From: Chamaecrista fasciculata
Lineage: Eukaryota > Streptophyta > Magnoliopsida > Fabales > Fabaceae
DNA length: 64,000 nucleotides
NCBI GenBank assembly: GCA_003254925.1
Contig: QANZ01005497.1
Coordinates: forward strand, 40,008-104,007
Direction of reading: 5' to 3'
Shown: positions 61,643-64,000 of the stretch, piece after piece
How positions within the stretch are numbered: position 1 is the stretch's first letter
Layout of the letters: each line of letters starts with the position of its first letter
Program-made: the position numbers and the translations under genes
The notes under the pieces: generated by a model
What the model saw: the letters and a program-made list of their open reading frames with translations, nothing else
Databases searched by the model: none
Told to the model about the DNA's origin: nothing

Positions 61643-63605
61643 ATGGAGACCTGCGCCGTCTCACCAGAAATTTTCCAGATCTGCTCCTCCCGCCAATCTT
61701 ACGCTCTTCTCTCTCGCCCATTCACTAACTTCAGGCCTTCCTCGCCTCCCTCTCTCAAGGTTCGTTTCGTCTTCCCACTTTTCCTTCTTGCTTTGTCTTT
61801 CCCTCTCCTTCTATTAGTTTATTTCATTTGTTTGGGAAAAAAAAAAGAGAGAAAAGGCCCTGACTTTCTCGCCGTAATTGATGTTTCTCTCTACCACGTT
61901 TGCAGCTCCAAAAGCGGTTTCCTCTTGCTACTCAGAATGTTCTACATGCCGCTTCTCCTGTCAAGCCTTGTGCCACTCTATCTGATGCATACAGGTCTTT
62001 CCATTTTATTACTGCTTTATTTCTGCTTCCTGTGAATCCCTCGTACTTAAAACAGAGCTCTTTAGACACTTCATTATTTGTCATGTTGTGGTGTCCATAT
62101 CGTTTATTGTCTCGACTCTTGTTTCTATGCTTCTCTGCAGAATTTGTATGAAATGATTTAAGTCTTGGAATGATTGGCTTATTCATGAGTTTTGTATTTC
62201 GCTTCAGCAACATTCACTGCTTATGACTCCCAATATATCGTCTTTCGACTAAGATATTATTTTTTTCATATGGGGCGTTAGTTCTTGCTTTGGTATCTCT
62301 AATTAAACAAATACATATAATATACTTAAACTGTAGTAATATAGTGTGGTAGATGACAACGTAAATAGTTGTGCATCTAAGCCTCGTTAACATCCTTTCT
62401 TCTTTTACCTTCTTTCGGAAATGAAAGTAAAGATGGTTCTTGTTGATAAGTATAAAACTAAACGTGATTCTGCTTTCAGATTGTTGACTCTTCAGTGCCA
62501 GATTTGCTATTTTTATATATAATTAGACCTTTATTGAGTCTTGATGCTTTTCCACACATTTGTCCTGATTTTCTATCGTAACATGCCTTTACTAATGCTG
62601 CAGTGAAACAATAGAATTGGCCGAAATAGACTGGGACAACCTTGGATTTGGTCTCCAATCTACTGATTATATGTATATCATGAAGTGTTCTAAAGATGGG
62701 AACTTTTCTAATGGTGAACTGAAACGTTTTGGGAACATTGAATTGAGTCCCTCTGCTGGAGTTCTAAATTATGGGCAGGTTAGATGAAAGATCCTTGCAC
62801 TAAGTCCATATTATCCTTTAATGTAACAAGGTTAGGTGCAGCAATATTTTCCTTTTAGGACCTTCAGTTCATGCTTCTTCACCGTTCACATGGTAGAGTT
62901 ACTTTTGAACTAGATCTTTGTTCAGATTTGATTCTCTTTCCGATATAATGTTTGATTTTCTGATAGATGGTTCTTTGATATTGTTCATGGTGTTTATGGT
63001 GTATTGTGTCTGACTATTGTATTCAATTGTTACCCAAGCATGCATATGATGAAATTAAATGCCCCTTTCATCTGTATAACAACCAAGGTTACCAAATCTT
63101 AGGATTTGGTGGAGTGGAAAGTGCTTATATATACTTCATCTTCAATTTGAACTCCACCTGATAATTTGAAATGTTCTATTCCCTTTTAAGAATACACTTG
63201 TTCACAATTGTAGGGATTATTTGAAGGTTTAAAAGCTTATCGTAAACAAGATGGGCATATACTCCTCTTTCGTCCAGAGGAAAATGCTATGCGAATGAAG
63301 AAGGGTGCTGAAAGGATGTGCATGCCATCACCTACTGTAGAGCAGTTTGTAGAAGCAGTAAAGACGACTGTTTTAGCAAATAAACGTTGGGTAATATTTA
63401 ACCCTTTAATCTCCATATAACATCTTACTGTTTGTACAAAACATAAGATTCAATAGTGAACGTTTTGTTTCAGATTCCCCCTCCAGGTAAAGGTTCCTTG
63501 TATATCAGACCATTGCTAATGGGAAGTGGAGCTGTACTTGGTCTCGCACCTGCTCCTGAGTATACATTTCTAATTTATGTTTCCCCTGTTGGAAATTACT
63601 TCAAG
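61643..63605 (+). CDS. BCAT: Branched-chain-amino-acid aminotransferase, plastid type (5' part)
   Basis: PLP-dependent fold-type IV transaminase that interconverts Leu, Ile and Val with their 2-oxo acids in the chloroplast. Five exons are in the window, 61643-61759, 61906-61994, 62604-62778, 63214-63390 and 63474-63605. They join in phase to 230 residues and the last ends at a good donor (AAG|GTGAGG), so the gene continues past 64000. Residues 1 to about 60 are Ser/Pro/Arg-rich and poor in acids, as in a plastid transit peptide. The enzyme part follows with [38 protein letters not shown] and [17 protein letters not shown]. The PLP lysine and C-terminal half lie beyond the edge. It is closest in style to plastid BCAT2/3/5; the copy number is not assigned. 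Confidence 0.94.
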
Positions 63606-64000
63606 GTGAGGTAGATCTATTTGCAGAATGCTACCAAGTGTTTATTGCTTGATTTGTGTAAATCATCTTTACTTACATTTTACTTATAGTAAGTTTACAA
63701 GACCAGAAGGAATAAACTTTCTGATGTCTTTCCATTAGAAATATGTATGTATATATACAAGTTCATGACCTTCCCAACTACCTATTAAGTGTACACCCAT
63801 AATCTTCTCAGCTACCTATATTAAATACATACAACTATACTCTTCTCAGTTTTCAACTACCTATATCAAATACTTATCTTATAACACAACTCATAACAAA
63901 TAAGATTGTCATTATCTTCTTTTTAGATGTTAATAATGAAACAAAAGATTTTTCTTCTTTTTTTCCCCTTGATGATATAAAAAAGAATCCATCAGACGAG
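63606..64000 (+). other. Start of BCAT intron 5
   Basis: After the donor at 63606 no coding sequence is seen to the window edge. A repeated phrase ('caactacctat(a/t)...aaatac' units at 63774-63875) is the only structure. Confidence 0.6.

Noticed and set aside
1..64000. tRNA, rRNA, known miRNA and CRISPR features
   Set aside because: I looked for tRNA box A/B patterns, rRNA cores and familiar plant miRNA sequences by eye and saw none. A tRNAscan-SE or Infernal run would be decisive. CRISPR arrays are not expected in a plant nuclear genome and none is present.

Overview
The window is eudicot plant nuclear DNA. Genes are split by many short GT-AG introns, spacers are AT-rich, and there are abundant small transposons. 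It appears to come from a draft assembly, with single Ns at about 14258, 15768 and 30801. I rebuilt nine multi-exon or single-exon genes by joining exons at splice sites and checking phase across every junction. Names rest on protein motifs I recognise. No database search was run.

Layout from left to right. TOP6B (topoisomerase VI subunit B, 19 exons, + strand, 1550-8055). A Gfo/Idh/MocA-type oxidoreductase (12 exons, +, 9516-13867). Mitochondrial COX6A (4 exons, +, 16117-18542). A single-exon acidic type II membrane protein (-, 20461-22215). An EPFL2-like secreted cysteine-rich peptide (3 exons, -, 25302-25867). An XTH7-like xyloglucan endotransglucosylase/hydrolase (4 exons, +, 33104-34290). 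A CLE signalling peptide (single exon, -, 36870-37067). A HAT22/HAT9-type HD-Zip II transcription factor (3 exons, -, 41090-42056). The first five exons of a plastid branched-chain aminotransferase (+, 61643 to at least 63605), which runs off the right edge.

The set COX6A, acidic membrane protein, EPFL2, XTH7 and HAT22 matches, from memory, consecutive Arabidopsis loci At4g37830 down to At4g37790. It therefore looks like an ancient microsyntenic block, here with a CLE gene inserted between XTH7 and HAT22. The block holds two secreted peptide hormones, a wall-remodelling enzyme and an auxin/shade-type transcription factor, but no shared regulation is shown.

From 42 to 61 kb the DNA is accessory. 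It holds a family of MULE-like MITEs with perfect 9-bp target duplications (51818-52269 and 46729-47169, with a worn copy at 45725-45997), a 602-bp TIR element with a GC-rich minisatellite core, a long foldback element, Helitron ends, LTR-like fragments, and a 1472-bp hAT-type element with a perfect 8-bp duplication. It also holds gene relics: a truncated RING-H2 ORF, the C-terminal end of a MIK2-type receptor kinase with an in-frame stop, and coiled-coil exon fragments of unknown origin.
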